Of a DNA stretch of 64,000 bases, positions 46,196-56,018 are shown one piece after another. Source of the DNA: Cricetomys ansorgei (taxonomy: Eukaryota; Chordata; Mammalia; Rodentia; Nesomyidae); NCBI GenBank assembly GCA_026225945.1, contig JAMJFZ010001074.1, positions 4,239,001 through 4,303,000 on the forward strand, in the 5' to 3' direction. The notes under the pieces were generated by a model. That model searched no databases. It was given only the letters and a program-made list of their open reading frames with translations, and had not been told where the DNA came from. The position numbers were made by a program, and so were the translations under genes. Positions within the stretch are counted from its first letter, which is position 1, and the number at the start of each line of letters is the position of its first letter.

Positions 46196-46680
46196 GAGCT
46201 CATTAAAACCTCTTAACTCCAGGCCAGAATGTTGAGTGGTCTGACCTTCTGCAGACAGCCACAGCTGCTGTTTGTTCACGAGTGTAGCAGTCCTGTTATG
46301 TCCAGAAGACACTGCTTCCTCCAGTTCTCCCAGACCTCTGGCTCCTACAATATTTCGACCCCTTTACCCTCTACCAATGCCTTATATATTTAAGTGCCAT
46401 TTGTGGCTGAGTACTTTACTAGCACTTATTCTCTCTACTTTACTATTATTGTCTGTTCTTTTGCAACTTGAGTTTCTGTATTCATACACACACACATATA
46501 CACAACTTCTCTGATGAGGTTTGAAAACTATACTAATACATGGCCTGAGAAATATACATTTTCATACAATGACCGTTTGGTAGTATAATAGTATTGGTTT
46601 TACCCACGGAACTGTGGAGATCTTAGTCAATGTTACAGTATCAGACAGAAGTATCTCACATCAGGTATTAGGTGTTTTTA
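46196..46680 (-). mobile_element. L1 (Lx-like) 3' UTR, antisense
   Basis: 'ggccagaatgttgag...cttctgcagacagccacagctgctg' (46222-46270), 'gtcctgttatgtccagaagacactgcttcctccag' (46291-46325), 'ggctgagtactttactagcacttattctctctac' (46404-46437), 'cttctctgatgaggtttgaa' (46506-46525), 'gtagtataatagtattggtttta' follow the antisense 3' UTR in order. It abuts the 3' LTR of the MaLR. Confidence 0.7.
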
Positions 46681-47809
46681 TTTGACAATCTACAAGAGGA
46701 GCATAATCTTTTATGTGATGTAACTCCAATTAAATTTTTTTTAAAAATGAGCAGACACACATACACACAGAAACACACACATATTTTGTGTATATATGTA
46801 TATATAATAGTTGGTTTTATATGGCTTCTTCAACCATACTTAGTTCTAGTTATCTCTCTCTTCCTTTTAGTATACTTACCCAACCCCTTCAACATTTAAA
46901 CTTCCCTCACTATTATTCCCCTTTTATGAAGAGTGCTCTTATCAGGAATCAAAAAAAGTTTTTTCACTGTCACAACCCTGTAATAACAGGGGACAGGTAG
47001 CTATTTTTCATGGATATTTTGAAAAGGAACTTGTCTAATTGGGCAGAAAGAACATGAAACAGCCATTAAAATGATCCATAAATAAAAAGCATTAGCTCCA
47101 CTGGGGATAGAAAGAGTGAATTCATGAAAGCTTCAATGGAAGCTTACATTAACTTTACGCAGCATACATGGAGAGAACTGGAAGTGGGGGTTATAGGAAA
47201 AAGAGAAAGGACAAGATCGCTCTGGTGTTTAGAAAATAGATTGCTGCTTTAGAATGCTGATGTGGTTTCTAGCACTAACCTAGCAGTGATAGATATCAAG
47301 GAAAGGCTTTCTGCAATCAATGGAAACTGAAATTTCCTCGGTAGCTATGTCACTACATTCCAATATGAAGGCAGAGGAGACACGTCATGTGTCTCTATTA
47401 GGTTTAAGACAGCTTTGAAAGACACATTTCATAATTTTAAAAATATTTAGTTGTTTAAAACGGTATGATTGACCACTGAAAGAGAAATGAACAAAATATT
47501 CCACAGGATAATTTTCTAACATATACGTTCCCTGCTTTGTTTTAGAGTTTATTTTCAGATTAACAGGGGTTTGTGGCTACTGATTAGAATTTTTCAAATG
47601 TATTCTATAAAGCCAGAAGCTATCCTTACTATAAGAATATAGTTAATTATAAAGTTTGCTTGCCAGATTTTCAGAAAATCAAGTATGAGTTTGTGTACAA
47701 TAAAGGGCAAAATTTAATATCTAGGTTTCAACTATTTGTTAAATAGTTAATCCTGAAAACTCAAATATCTGAAAATGGCAAGAAAAATTAAAAGACTATC
47801 ATTGTATTC
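46681..47809. other. Unassigned AT-rich DNA
   Basis: A CA/TA-rich segment lies at 46755-46808. The rest cannot be assigned, and no exon is supported. Confidence 0.45.
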
Positions 47810-49200
47810 TCATCTGTGACTGTTCATAAAAATACTGAACTCATCGCATTGCCTGTGGAATGGATTGATTACCACTATTCTACCAAAGAAGTAGCTGTAG
47901 CCAGAATTGGCAGAACTAAAAATATTCTGTGTGTCGAGGATCAGATGAGGAACCTCTTTAAAAGACCAATCTGGCAAGAATTTAGAAACAACCAAGTTAC
48001 CCCTCAACAGGAGAATGAATAAAGAAAATGTGGCACATTTACACAATGAAGTATTTCTCATATGTTAAACAAAAACGACATAATGATATTTGAAGGGAAA
48101 TGGATGTAACCAAAAAAAAAACATCCTGAGTGAGCTATCTCAGACCCAGAAAGACAGATACTTTACGTATATTCTTATGTGTGGTTATTAGCTGGTAAGT
48201 CAATGATAACCAAGCTGTACTGTTTAGAGTGTAGAGTAAGGGACTAAAGGGTAAAGATAGACCTCCTTAGGAAAGGGGCATTGTATAGATAGTTGTGGAT
48301 CAATGGGATGAGTGGGAATTTGGATATCAAATGGGGAATGGGATGGGAGAGAAGGCTCAGGAAAGGAATTCAGGGAAAGACAGCTAAAATTAAGGGATCA
48401 TTGGGTATGGAAACCTAATACAGATAAACTTTCTAAACTATATACATATATGAAGGTGATCAAAATGAAATCACCAAATAATATGGGAGACAGAGTCAAA
48501 AGTTTCCAGTACCTGGATTTGGTTTTGTCTATGAGTAGTTAGTTGGCAAAGAGGTTCCACGGGAATTCCCAAACAGCCCAGGCTTTTGCCAAGACTATGT
48601 ACTGCTCTCCACAAATTGACAGCGAGGCCCCATTGCTGAAAACAGTACCTAGACAACTCATTGAATGTGGAGATGTTGAACTAGTGCCTACATACAGCTA
48701 CATTCTAGTGTCTTTGGTACAGGAAAGTACTCTGAGAGCTCCCAGAAGACAAACATAACTACCAAGCCAGCCACAAACCCTATGGTCTACAATGGTATAC
48801 TACCTGTAAAATATGTTAGAACAATTGTGGCACAAAGTTGTGGGAGTAACCTACCAATAACCAAAATAACCAATTTGAGTTGAGGCTCACTCCATGAGAT
48901 GGAACCCACACCAAACACTGCTCGGGTGACCGAGAACCATAGAATAAATAGCCCAGGCACCTGGGGTAAAACTAAATAATACTGGTCTAAAAAACAAAAA
49001 TAAAAACCACAGTGAAAAAATAACTCCTAATGGTATTCTGCTATACCCAAATCAGTGTCTTGCTTAGTTATTACCCAAGAATCTTCTTCCTGCACCAGAT
49101 GTCTGGCTGTGTGTCTCTGTATTTGTTTCCATCTGCTGCAGGGCTGAAATTTGAGGACGACTTCCCACTTAGGCCTTAGTATTGCTATGCAAAGTACCTG
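47810..49200 (+). mobile_element. L1 3' region (ORF2 end remnant plus long Lx-like 3' UTR), sense
   Basis: The end of ORF2 is visible as 'cccctcaacaggagaatgaataaagaaaatgtggcacatttacacaatgaagtatttctcatatgtt' (48000-48065) and 'catcctgagtgagctatctcagacccagaaagacag' (48121-48157). A long 3' UTR follows: 'gagacagagtcaaaagtttccagtacctggatttggttttgtctatgagtagtt' (48487-48540), 'gacagcgaggccccattgctgaaaacagtacctagacaactcattgaatg' (48618-48667) and on to about 49100. The reading frame is broken, so it is inactive. Its last part carries a micro-inversion (49090-49141). Confidence 0.8.
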
Positions 49201-49204
49201 GATT

Positions 49205-49370
49205 TCATTCCTACTGCTCACATAAGGACTGGCAATCTTCCATAGCTCCCTATCGGAGCTATTCAGTGTCCTCTTCTGACCACAATGGACATCAGGCAAG
49301 CACATGATGCACAGACCCAAATGCAGACAAAATAGTCATACTCATAAAGTAAAAATAAATATGTACATAG
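49205..49370 (+). mobile_element. B3-type SINE, 5'-truncated, sense
   Basis: 'ttcattcctactgctcacataaggactgg' then 'gtgtcctcttctgaccacaatggacatcaggcaagcacatgatgcacagacccaaatgcagacaaaatagtcatactcataaagtaaaaataaa' (49268-49361) follow the 3' two-thirds of B3. The tRNA-like head is missing. Confidence 0.65.
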
Positions 49371-49454
49371 ATTTTAAAAATTTAAAGATAAGTCAAGGTT
49401 AAAAGGGGAATCCTCATGCCTGGTGTTGGGAAATCTATTAGATAATCTATGGTT

Positions 49455-49600
49455 CCTTAGAAGTTTTTTTTTTTTAGGATTGAGACTATAATTATGTTTT
49501 CTCCCTTCCCCTTACTCATTTCAAACCCTCCTATATAACCTTCCACACCCTCCATCCAATCATGGCTTTTTGCACTAATTGCTATTGAATATGTATAGTA
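49455..49600 (-). mobile_element. L1 3'-end fragment, antisense
   Basis: 'ttgagactataattatgttttctccc', 'ctcatttcaaaccctcctatataacc' and 'tccaatcatggctttttgcac' are the reverse complement of the L1 end that is present in sense at 43.9-44.0 kb (compare 'tatgggagggtttgg' and 'gcataaagaggtcat' there). Confidence 0.65.
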
Positions 49601-49880
49601 GTAGTATGCTGCTATGGAGGTCACCAAGGGAGACATGGAAGCATATCCATTGGCATAAACTCTGCCAGACTTCAGCAGAGGGAGCCACTGTCCAGGTCAG
49701 TGCCAGATTCCATAGTGGAACCTTGAGTGTCTCAGCTCAGGTATTTTCTAGTCATTCAAAACTCCTCAGGTGCAGATCATTAGCAATCAAACATTCCCCC
49801 CCACACACACAAATCCAACCCCTGCAGACAATCAGAATGCCAAGACCTAGTCTAGCCCCTCACCGAACAGTGCATAAAAC
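49601..49880 (-). repeat. Direct-repeat copy A (LTR-like)
   Basis: It shares with copy B the blocks 'ctcaccaagggaga', 'cattggcataaactctgccaga', 'catagtggaaccttga', 'aactcctcaggtgcagatcat' and 'ccaagacct'. Identity by eye is about 80 percent, implying an old element if these are LTRs. Confidence 0.75.
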
Positions 49881-51320
49881 ATTTTATACATAACTAAAAA
49901 TAAGCTTCCACAACATTTTCCATTTTGTGTATAAGACAAAAACTTGCGTTACCTCTACAGCACAATTTAACAGTCTATCATCAAAACTATTTACAGGAGG
50001 AACAATCATGAGGGTTGCTAATGCACAGGACCAGAGGCAACCAAACATCTATCAAGGTTTTCACAATATCTTTGGATAGAAGAAAAACATTATCAATGTC
50101 CAATTATCTAGAATTCACTCACGATCTTCTGGACTCCTCCAAAGGGCTTGGATCATTTCTCTGGCTCTGCCCTCTGCAGCACATGCAGCTTGTCCTCCAG
50201 GCTCTGGCTGGGTCCACTCTACTACTATTGCTGTTCTTGGTGGTCATCCCATGGTACTGGTATCTCAAAAACTGCTGGGGTCCCTTGCTGCAATTGAGCT
50301 GCACTTTTACAAATAGCCCCTAATAGGCTATTTTTCTGGTGCAAAGCCTAAACTTTTTTACATGACCCCTTCATTCTGGGCCTTCAACTGCTACTGAGGC
50401 TGCAGCATCACCAGTGGCCTTTCTTGGCCTCTGATAGTGCCAAGCCTCAGTTGCTTTCCATGACCCCTTCATACCTTCAAATCCAGCACCACCTGGCTTA
50501 GCTCTTACAGTACAATGTTTGGCTGCCAGCATGAGATACAAACTCAGCCAATTCTGGAAGATAGTTTTTGTGTGCTTACCCTTAGGGAACACTTTCTGGG
50601 CTTTAAGATAGAGCTTGATTTGCTGGAAAAAATATCTGGCCACTTAGTCTGCAGTAAGAGTTCCCTCGTGGATGGAGTTCTCATTACCATCAACAATGCC
50701 TGGACCACTTGTAGTCAGGTTTGCAGGAAAAAAAAATCTGTGCAGTTTCACTAGGAAGCTCTAAGTCAAGGTTTCTACAAAAGCAAGGGGTCCTGAGACA
50801 GTGGGAAGAATCTCTGATTGAATCATTATGGCAATTAGGCATTCTTTTTCACCCCTGCTATGGGGAAACATACACTTATTTTCATAGACCTCAAACAGAA
50901 TACCCACTTAGGCTTCACACACACACAAAGCCATCAACAAACTCAATGTATAGAGCAGTGCACCCGGGTTTCCCTTTCCTGTGCCCTGACTGCTGCTAGG
51001 GGCAGGAGGGAAAGTCAGATTCATGATGAGGAAAAGTGATCGAAATCTTGCTTCTTTCATGCTCTAAGCTGAACTCTGTTTTCACCATGACAATTCATCC
51101 CAAACATTTCTTCATACATGACTCTCACCTCAGAGCTTTTTTCTCATTTATAACTCTCTTTTATAGAGCTGCCCTTTCATTAATACCTTAATCTCTGTCC
51201 TCTGGGAACTGCTCTGACATACTCTACTGGACTCTGAGTTCTGGAGTTTCTTTATCTTCTTCCTTGTCTCCACGCTGGCTTAGCTGGCATGATGTCCTGC
51301 CCCACAATGGTATGCCATTT

Positions 51321-51590
51321 GTAGTTTTTTGCTGCTGTGGAGCTCACCAAGGGAGATATGGAGTCATATTCATTGGCATAAACTCTGCCAGACCTCAGCA
51401 TAGGGAACTACCATCCTGGCCAGCCACCAGATTTCATAGTGGAACCTTGAACATCTCAGTTCAGGTGGTTTTATTGATTCAGAACTCCTCAGGTGCAGAT
51501 CATAAGCAATCAAACTTCCCCCACAGAAATCCAACACCTGCAAACAATACAGAATACCAAGACCTATTCTACTTCACCTAGTTATAAAAT
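51321..51590 (-). repeat. Direct-repeat copy B (LTR-like)
   Basis: Counterpart of copy A, 1.7 kb downstream in the same orientation. It ends near 51590, where an older mammal-wide repeat begins. Confidence 0.75.
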
Positions 51591-51710
51591 AACAGCTATT
51601 TAGTCTTTCTACAAATATTTACCATGTGTGAAATGTGTGAAACATTGCTTTAGGCTCTGGGATACAACACTTAAAAAGACAAAGGGGCTTATGTTCTGTG
51701 GGTCTTCCCA

Positions 51711-51769
51711 CATTATTTAACATTATTATTTAACATTATTTAACATTATTATATTTAACATTATTAAAG
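51711..51769. repeat. (TTTAACATTA)n short tandem repeat
   Basis: Five or so imperfect 10-13-base units of TTTAACATTA, directly upstream of the B1. Confidence 0.85.
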
Positions 51770-51784
51770 AAATTAAGATGTAAG

Positions 51785-52324
51785 CTGGGAGTGGTGATGC
51801 ACACTGTCTTGGCTAGGGTTGTCATCTCAGTTTGGGTTTTTATTGCTGTGAGGAAAGACTATGACCAAAGCAACTTGGGGAGATACGGGTTTATTTGGCT
51901 TATGCTTCCATATCACTGTTCATCAGGACAGGAACTCAAACAGGGCAGGAACCTGGAGGCAGGAGTTGATGCAGAGGTCATAGAAGGGTACTACTTACTG
52001 GCTTTGTCCTCATGGCTTTCTCAGCCTGCTTTCTTATAGAACTCAGAAACAGCAGTCCAGGGATGGAACCACCCACAATGGGCTGGCCTCTCCTTTGTGA
52101 ATCACTAAGAAAATGCCCTACACCTGGATCTTATGGAGGCATTTTCTCAGTTGAGGCTCTCTCCTCTTTGTTGACTCTAGCTTGTGCCTAGTTGACATAA
52201 ACTAGCCTGAACACACACTTTTACCGCCAGCACCAGCAGGCATATATGTTAGTTCCAGGCAGCCTACTTTACATAGTGAATTTTAGTACAGCCAGGGCTA
52301 TACAGGGAGACCCTGTCTCAAAAA
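51785..52324 (+). mobile_element. B1 SINE split by an LTR insertion
   Basis: The B1 head 'ctgggagtggtgatgcacac' (51785-51804) is separated from the rest 'acttttaccgccagcaccagcaggca' (52217-52242), 'gttccaggcagcctac', 'tacagccagggctatacagggagaccctgtctcaaaaag' (52290-52325). The B1 is interrupted precisely by the LTR at 51805-52213. It has the older 'GCTATACAGGGAGACC' 3' end, not the 'GTTACAACAGAGAAA' variant of other copies. Confidence 0.9.
51805..52213 (-). mobile_element. LTR-like insertion (409 bp) with 5-bp target duplication, antisense
   Basis: The + strand opens TGTCTTGGCTAGGG and closes GCCTGAACA. CACAC is duplicated on both sides (51800-51804 and 52214-52218). Internal blocks include 'tattgctgtgaggaaagactatgacc', 'aacagggcaggaacctggaggcaggag' and 'gacataaactagcc'. 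The minus strand carries an AAATAAACCC-type polyadenylation signal. A 5-bp duplication with TG...CA ends is what ERVL/MaLR-class LTRs leave. The family name (I considered MaLR and RMER types) is uncertain. Confidence 0.85.
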
Positions 52325-52921
52325 GCACCTTCTTCCCCAAGGTAATGAGAAGGATCATCAAGTAGATGGAACAGAGAATGATTGGGGAGTGCTGGGAAGA
52401 TGGTATTCTAGAGGAGTCAGTCAGAGGAGGGCCATCTCAATGACAACAATGACAAGGAGAGGGCCATGAAGATTCTAGGAGAGCTCTTGGTCAGAGGAAA
52501 AGGACTCTACTGATCTTTCTTATTATTTTGTTCTTTTAGTTCTCATCATCATGAGCTGTCAGCTTTTACATGTATGTATGTGTTTACACACATGGTCTTC
52601 ATTGACCCTGTTCTTTAACTGTAACTCCCTGCTGAGCTCTGCATTTCAAAGAGAGGAATGAACAACAGATTCAAATCTGGGGTGAGACATTCTTGGTGTC
52701 CTAAGGATATTACAGGGTAGCTCCTTCACAGAGAATAGAAGGGAACAAGTTGAAAGAGGGAAGGATTGATCAGATCCTATAGGTCCTGGGAAGCCTGGGA
52801 AATTAGGATCTCAGGTTTTAGGCTAAATCTGATCAAGGAAATGACTGGGTCTGACACATTTTAAAGGACCACTGGCCATTTCTTGAATAGAATGGTTACT
52901 AATTCTACAAATCTCATTTCA

Positions 52922-53048
52922 GGCTGCATGGTGGTGTGTGCCCTGTAATCCTAGCACTTGGGAGATTGAGAAAGGATAAGGTGAGGCTAGCCTTTCACCC
53001 AACAGTGCATGAAACATTTTATACATAACTAAAAATAAATTTCCACAA
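52922..53048 (+). mobile_element. Chimeric B1: B1 5' half joined to a piece also found at 49.87 kb
   Basis: 52922-52992 is the 5' half of a B1 (GGCTGCATGGTGGTGTGTGC ... gaggctagcct). It then switches to 'aacagtgcatgaaacatttt…' (53001-53048), which matches 49866-49913 with three mismatches in 48 bases. No B1 3' half follows. Confidence 0.75.
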
Positions 53049-53080
<32 letters not shown>

Positions 53081-53086
53081 CGCGCT

Positions 53087-53142
<56 letters not shown>

Positions 53143-53151
53143 TATATATAG
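53049..53151. repeat. (TG)n(TA)n microsatellite
   Basis: About 17 TG units, a CG-containing link (GTGCGTGCGCGCTTGC), then about 60 bases of TA with one CACA break. The link of alternating purine-pyrimidine with CG is a potential Z-DNA site. Frames of 71-94 codons across it are artefacts. Confidence 0.97.
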
Positions 53152-53320
53152 TTCAGTTCATATAATATTACTTGTAGGCATGTTTTCAGTGCTGTCAGTT
53201 TTGTACTATATAACCAATTGGTGTTCTCTCCCCATGGAAGACTACGTCTTGTGGAGAGTGTAAATGACAAAATTTCATAAAATTTCAATGTATATTCATA
53301 CACATATGCATTATATCCAG

Positions 53321-53370
53321 TTATATATATATTTACATATATATATATATATACATGTGTGTATATATAT
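53321..53370. repeat. Interrupted (TA)n microsatellite
   Basis: TA runs with TTTACA and CATGTGTG interruptions. Confidence 0.95.
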
Positions 53371-53389
53371 GTAAGTATAAATAATTTTA

Positions 53390-53600
53390 TGTAGATAATA
53401 TTTTCTTATTATTTATTAGTTTATTACTTTAAGTTTATTCTTAATCTTACTTACTTTCCTTTAGTGTTTATCTCTACCACCACCCCCAATTAAATTCTCT
53501 CCTCCGTTTCCTCTTTCACATCTCTCTACACTGCATTTCTCTTCTGTATTGCTCTGCCCCCAAAAGTCCCTTTTTATTTTCTTGCTTGCTGGAGTTCCTC
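53390..53600 (-). mobile_element. Possible L1 3'-end fragment, antisense
   Basis: A T/A-rich start followed by 'ctctaccaccacccccaattaaattctctcctccgtttcctctttcac' resembles the pyrimidine-rich antisense end of rodent L1 3' UTRs. The evidence is mostly compositional. Confidence 0.35.
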
Positions 53601-53644
53601 CAATGTATGCATTCCTCTGTATTTGGAACTAGTAACTGCAGAGT

Positions 53645-54275
53645 GTAGATGTAAATTGAGATTCAAATGCTGTTTATTCTTTGGCTAATTGAATCCCTGG
53701 TCCTAGTCTTAGAGCCCTGAAGCCCTGGAGCCCTGGAGCATTTTGGCCTCCATACAATCTACTCTTAAACTAGAACTGGTAGGCTTTACCTTGCCACATC
53801 TAGAACATTTAAAGTTCCACACAATCTATCTCTAAGAATTACTGCTGACTGTGCCACTCTGACTAGCTCCTTATGAACTCTTGACTCTTCTGGTTCAACT
53901 TAATCACTGTTTCAGCTCAAACTCTTCTCCACGCCACAGTGTCTTTTCATCTGTACCTTATCCCCAGACTGCCTGCCTCATACTGCTTCTGGCTGCTTCT
54001 GTGTCTTGTCCTCTTATCCAGACTCTCTGAGCTGAGAGCCTGCTTTTCTTCTGTGAGAGGTGGGCTTCTCACTCTGACTCACTCTGCCAACTCCTTCAGT
54101 CTGACTCATCTCAGATGATACTTCTTATCTGACATTGACTCGTTCTGAGCTCAGCTTCCTGTCTCCCACCTGACCAACATTCTAAACATTCTTTCTACAT
54201 TCCATCAGGACCATTCAGGCCTCTGAGTGTGATCCTTCATAACTGTGACATAGCCCTATTCTTCTACAGCAGAAT
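53645..54275 (-). mobile_element. LTR-like element, antisense; inverted partner of the 58.75-kb copy
   Basis: Its reverse complement reads TGTAGAAGAATAGGGCTATG ... GAATCTCAATTTACATCTACA, with an AGAATAAACAG polyadenylation-type signal near the 3' end (+ strand CTGTTTATTCT near 53670). Blocks such as 'tctgactcactctgcc', 'aactagaactgg' and 'aggcctctgag' pair with the 58.75-59.75 kb copy. The interior is full of CAGTC/CTGAC-type words, which makes the two copies look GA/CT-rich. Confidence 0.65.
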
Positions 54276-54314
54276 ATTGGTGAGGATTGTCTAAAATACT
54301 ATCAAAACATTATA

Positions 54315-55254
54315 TTCTATTGCCCTTGGTGGCCTCCCAGAGCTTGCCTATTGATGAATATACCATGTAATTCAGACAAAAAAAAAAAAAAAACTATAAG
54401 AAACCAACTTGTTCTCACAAGAAATCCTCCTCCCTGAAGTGTAACTTTCATTGAAACATAAGGCACCATGCAAGTTTCCATTGGAGGGAAGCAACCTCTA
54501 GTCCTACAGAACTATGATGCCTATGTACTCAAACAATGACTAGCATGACACAATATCCCTAAGGATGAAGCTGTGGTATGTATACCTTGGTAGTAACCAA
54601 CAGTTCTCTAATTGAGCTTTAGGCCTCCTCAACAAGAAGAAAATAATGACTGGTACTATAATCTAGCTAACCACACATGGCTGATAAAGTCATGGACCCT
54701 TTCAAAAAAGACTATATCCACTAATTTACTAAACAGCATAATTCTGAAATATTCCTAATATTTTTTTTTCTTAAACATATAGGTAAGTACCAGTCTCATC
54801 CCTCGACATTGAAATGTTTCCTTGCAACAGACACAGCTCATCACAGAAAAATACAACATATAAAAATGCAAGCAAGAACTAATCAAGTAGGGACCAGCTT
54901 CAACTGACATATCTAAAACATAAATTCTGTATCTTGGGTTATTGATTCATAGTGAAAAGGGGGGACAGAAACAAAATGTGAGATCTGGAGGAACAGGAAA
55001 CTTTCTATATGTTCATGTCTCCTAGAAATGTCAGAGAATGTCATAAATTCTCATGAACAAGACTGCTTAGCAGGACAGGGACAATGATGTCATCAATAGA
55101 TATGTGAAGATGAATGAGGAAAAATCTCATGGGGTTGTCCCCCTAGGCAAAGGACTACAGGCAGCTAAGGAATGATGACAACAGGAAATACAGTCTTCCT
55201 CAGGGAAAAGCTCTCCAATTTATTTTCCAATACCAAATTATCAGCCCTGAAATC

Positions 55255-55305
<51 letters not shown>

Positions 55306-55565
55306 AGTGGGGAGAGAGAGAGACCGAGACCTAAATATACAAATACAACCTGGCCAGTCCACAAAAAGTCATATATACCTAAATATATATGCATATTTTC
55401 TTTTACATATACATAGCAACATATAAGAAATAAAGGTCATAAATTTGAGAAAGAATAAGACAGAAGAAGAAAATGCACAGGTAGGATTGGATGGAAGAAA
55501 TGTCAGGGGAGATGATGCAATTATAATTTTAATTTCAAAAATTAAAAAAATTAAAAATAAGTCAA
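54315..55565 (+). mobile_element. L1 (Lx-like) 3' UTR, sense, 1.25 kb
   Basis: Ordered matches to a rodent L1 3' UTR: 'ggtggcctcccagagcttgcc' (54329-54349), 'gatgaatataccatgtaa', 'cctaaggatgaagctgtggtatgtataccttggtagtaa' (54558-54596), 'gactggtactataatctagctaac', 'tcataaatttgagaaagaataagac' (55438-55462) and an A-rich end. The A17 run at 54379-54395 lies inside the UTR and is not the tail. A GA tract (55257-55322) sits in its later part. Confidence 0.75.
55257..55322. repeat. (GA)n tract inside the L1 3' UTR
   Basis: About 22 pure GA units, an AAAGAAGTGGG break, then a few more. The SLSLSL minus-strand frames are artefacts. This is the second L1 3' UTR in the window with a GA expansion (compare 18371-18444). 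Confidence 0.95.
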
Positions 55566-55597
55566 AACTTAATTATAATCATATTTTCAAAACCTAT

Positions 55598-56018
55598 TGT
55601 CCTAGTTAAGGTTACTATTGCTGTGATGAAACACCATGGCAAAACCAACTTGCAGAAGCAAGGCTTTTCTTGGCTTATTTTTCCACATTGCTGTTCATCA
55701 CTGAAGGAAGTTAGAATAGGATCTCTAACAGGGCAGAAAGCAGGAGGCAGGAACTAAGGCAGAAGCCATGGAGGAATGCTGCTTACTGGTTTGCTCTTCA
55801 TAGCTTGTTTAGTCTGCTTTCTTATTGAACATAGGGTATAGAACATAGGGCTACCAGCTCAGGGATGGTACTACCCACAGTGCTCTGGGCCCTCCCCCAT
55901 CAATCATTAATTAGGAAAGTGCCTTACAGCAAGATCTTATGAAAACATTTTTCTCAGTTTAGATTCCTGCCTTTCAGATTACTCTATCTTGAATCAAATG
56001 AACACAAAATTAGCCAGG
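55598..56018 (-). mobile_element. LTR-like insertion, antisense; same family as 51805-52213
   Basis: It opens TGTCCTAGTTAAGGTTACTA, continues 'ttgctgtgatgaaacaccatgg', 'ctgttcatcactgaaggaagtt', 'aacagggcagaaagcaggaggcagg', 'ctgggccctcccccatcaatcattaattagg' (55886-55916) and ends 'aattagccagga'. It is more complete than the 51.8-kb copy and keeps the 'ccctcccccatcaatca' block. A clear target duplication was not found (CCTAT before, CTACA after). Confidence 0.8.

Larger units (their letters stand above)
49601..51595 (-). mobile_element. LTR-like element with direct repeats at both ends and a non-coding interior
   Basis: Segments 49601-49880 and 51321-51590 are clearly related and in the same orientation. 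Between them lies 1.4 kb of rodent-repeat-like DNA (for example 'ggtggtcatcccatggtactggtatctc' at 50239-50266, 'tgccaagcctcagttgctttccatgaccccttc' at 50438-50470). On the minus strand the 51.3-kb copy contains an AATAAA-type signal (+ strand TTTTATTGATTC near 51469). This fits a non-autonomous LTR retroelement read on the minus strand, but primer-binding site, TG...CA ends and target duplications were not established. Frames of 60-105 codons inside have no recognised viral domain. Confidence 0.5.
51596..52915 (+). mobile_element. Ancient mammal-wide interspersed repeat, split by a younger nested insertion
   Basis: The left piece (51596-51710) has 'ctacaaatatttaccatgtgtgaaatgtg', 'gctttaggctctgggatacaacac' and 'ggggcttatgttctgtggg', matching a common mammal-wide repeat beginning with an 'acaaatatttattgagcacc' motif. 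The right piece (52325-52915) has 'gattgatcagatcctataggtcctggg' and 'aaatgactgggtctgacacattttaaaggaccactggcc', the later part of the same family. I cannot name it with certainty. The B1-plus-LTR nest at 51785-52324 lies between them. Confidence 0.5.

Noticed and set aside
49601..51595. Retroviral coding genes inside the LTR-like element
   Set aside because: The frames are at most about 105 codons and show no recognisable gag, protease, polymerase or envelope motif.
1553..53151. Dinucleotide and trinucleotide arrays as a CRISPR-like or satellite system
   Set aside because: Units of 2-4 bases without spacers are ordinary microsatellites. No regular repeat-spacer structure exists in the window.
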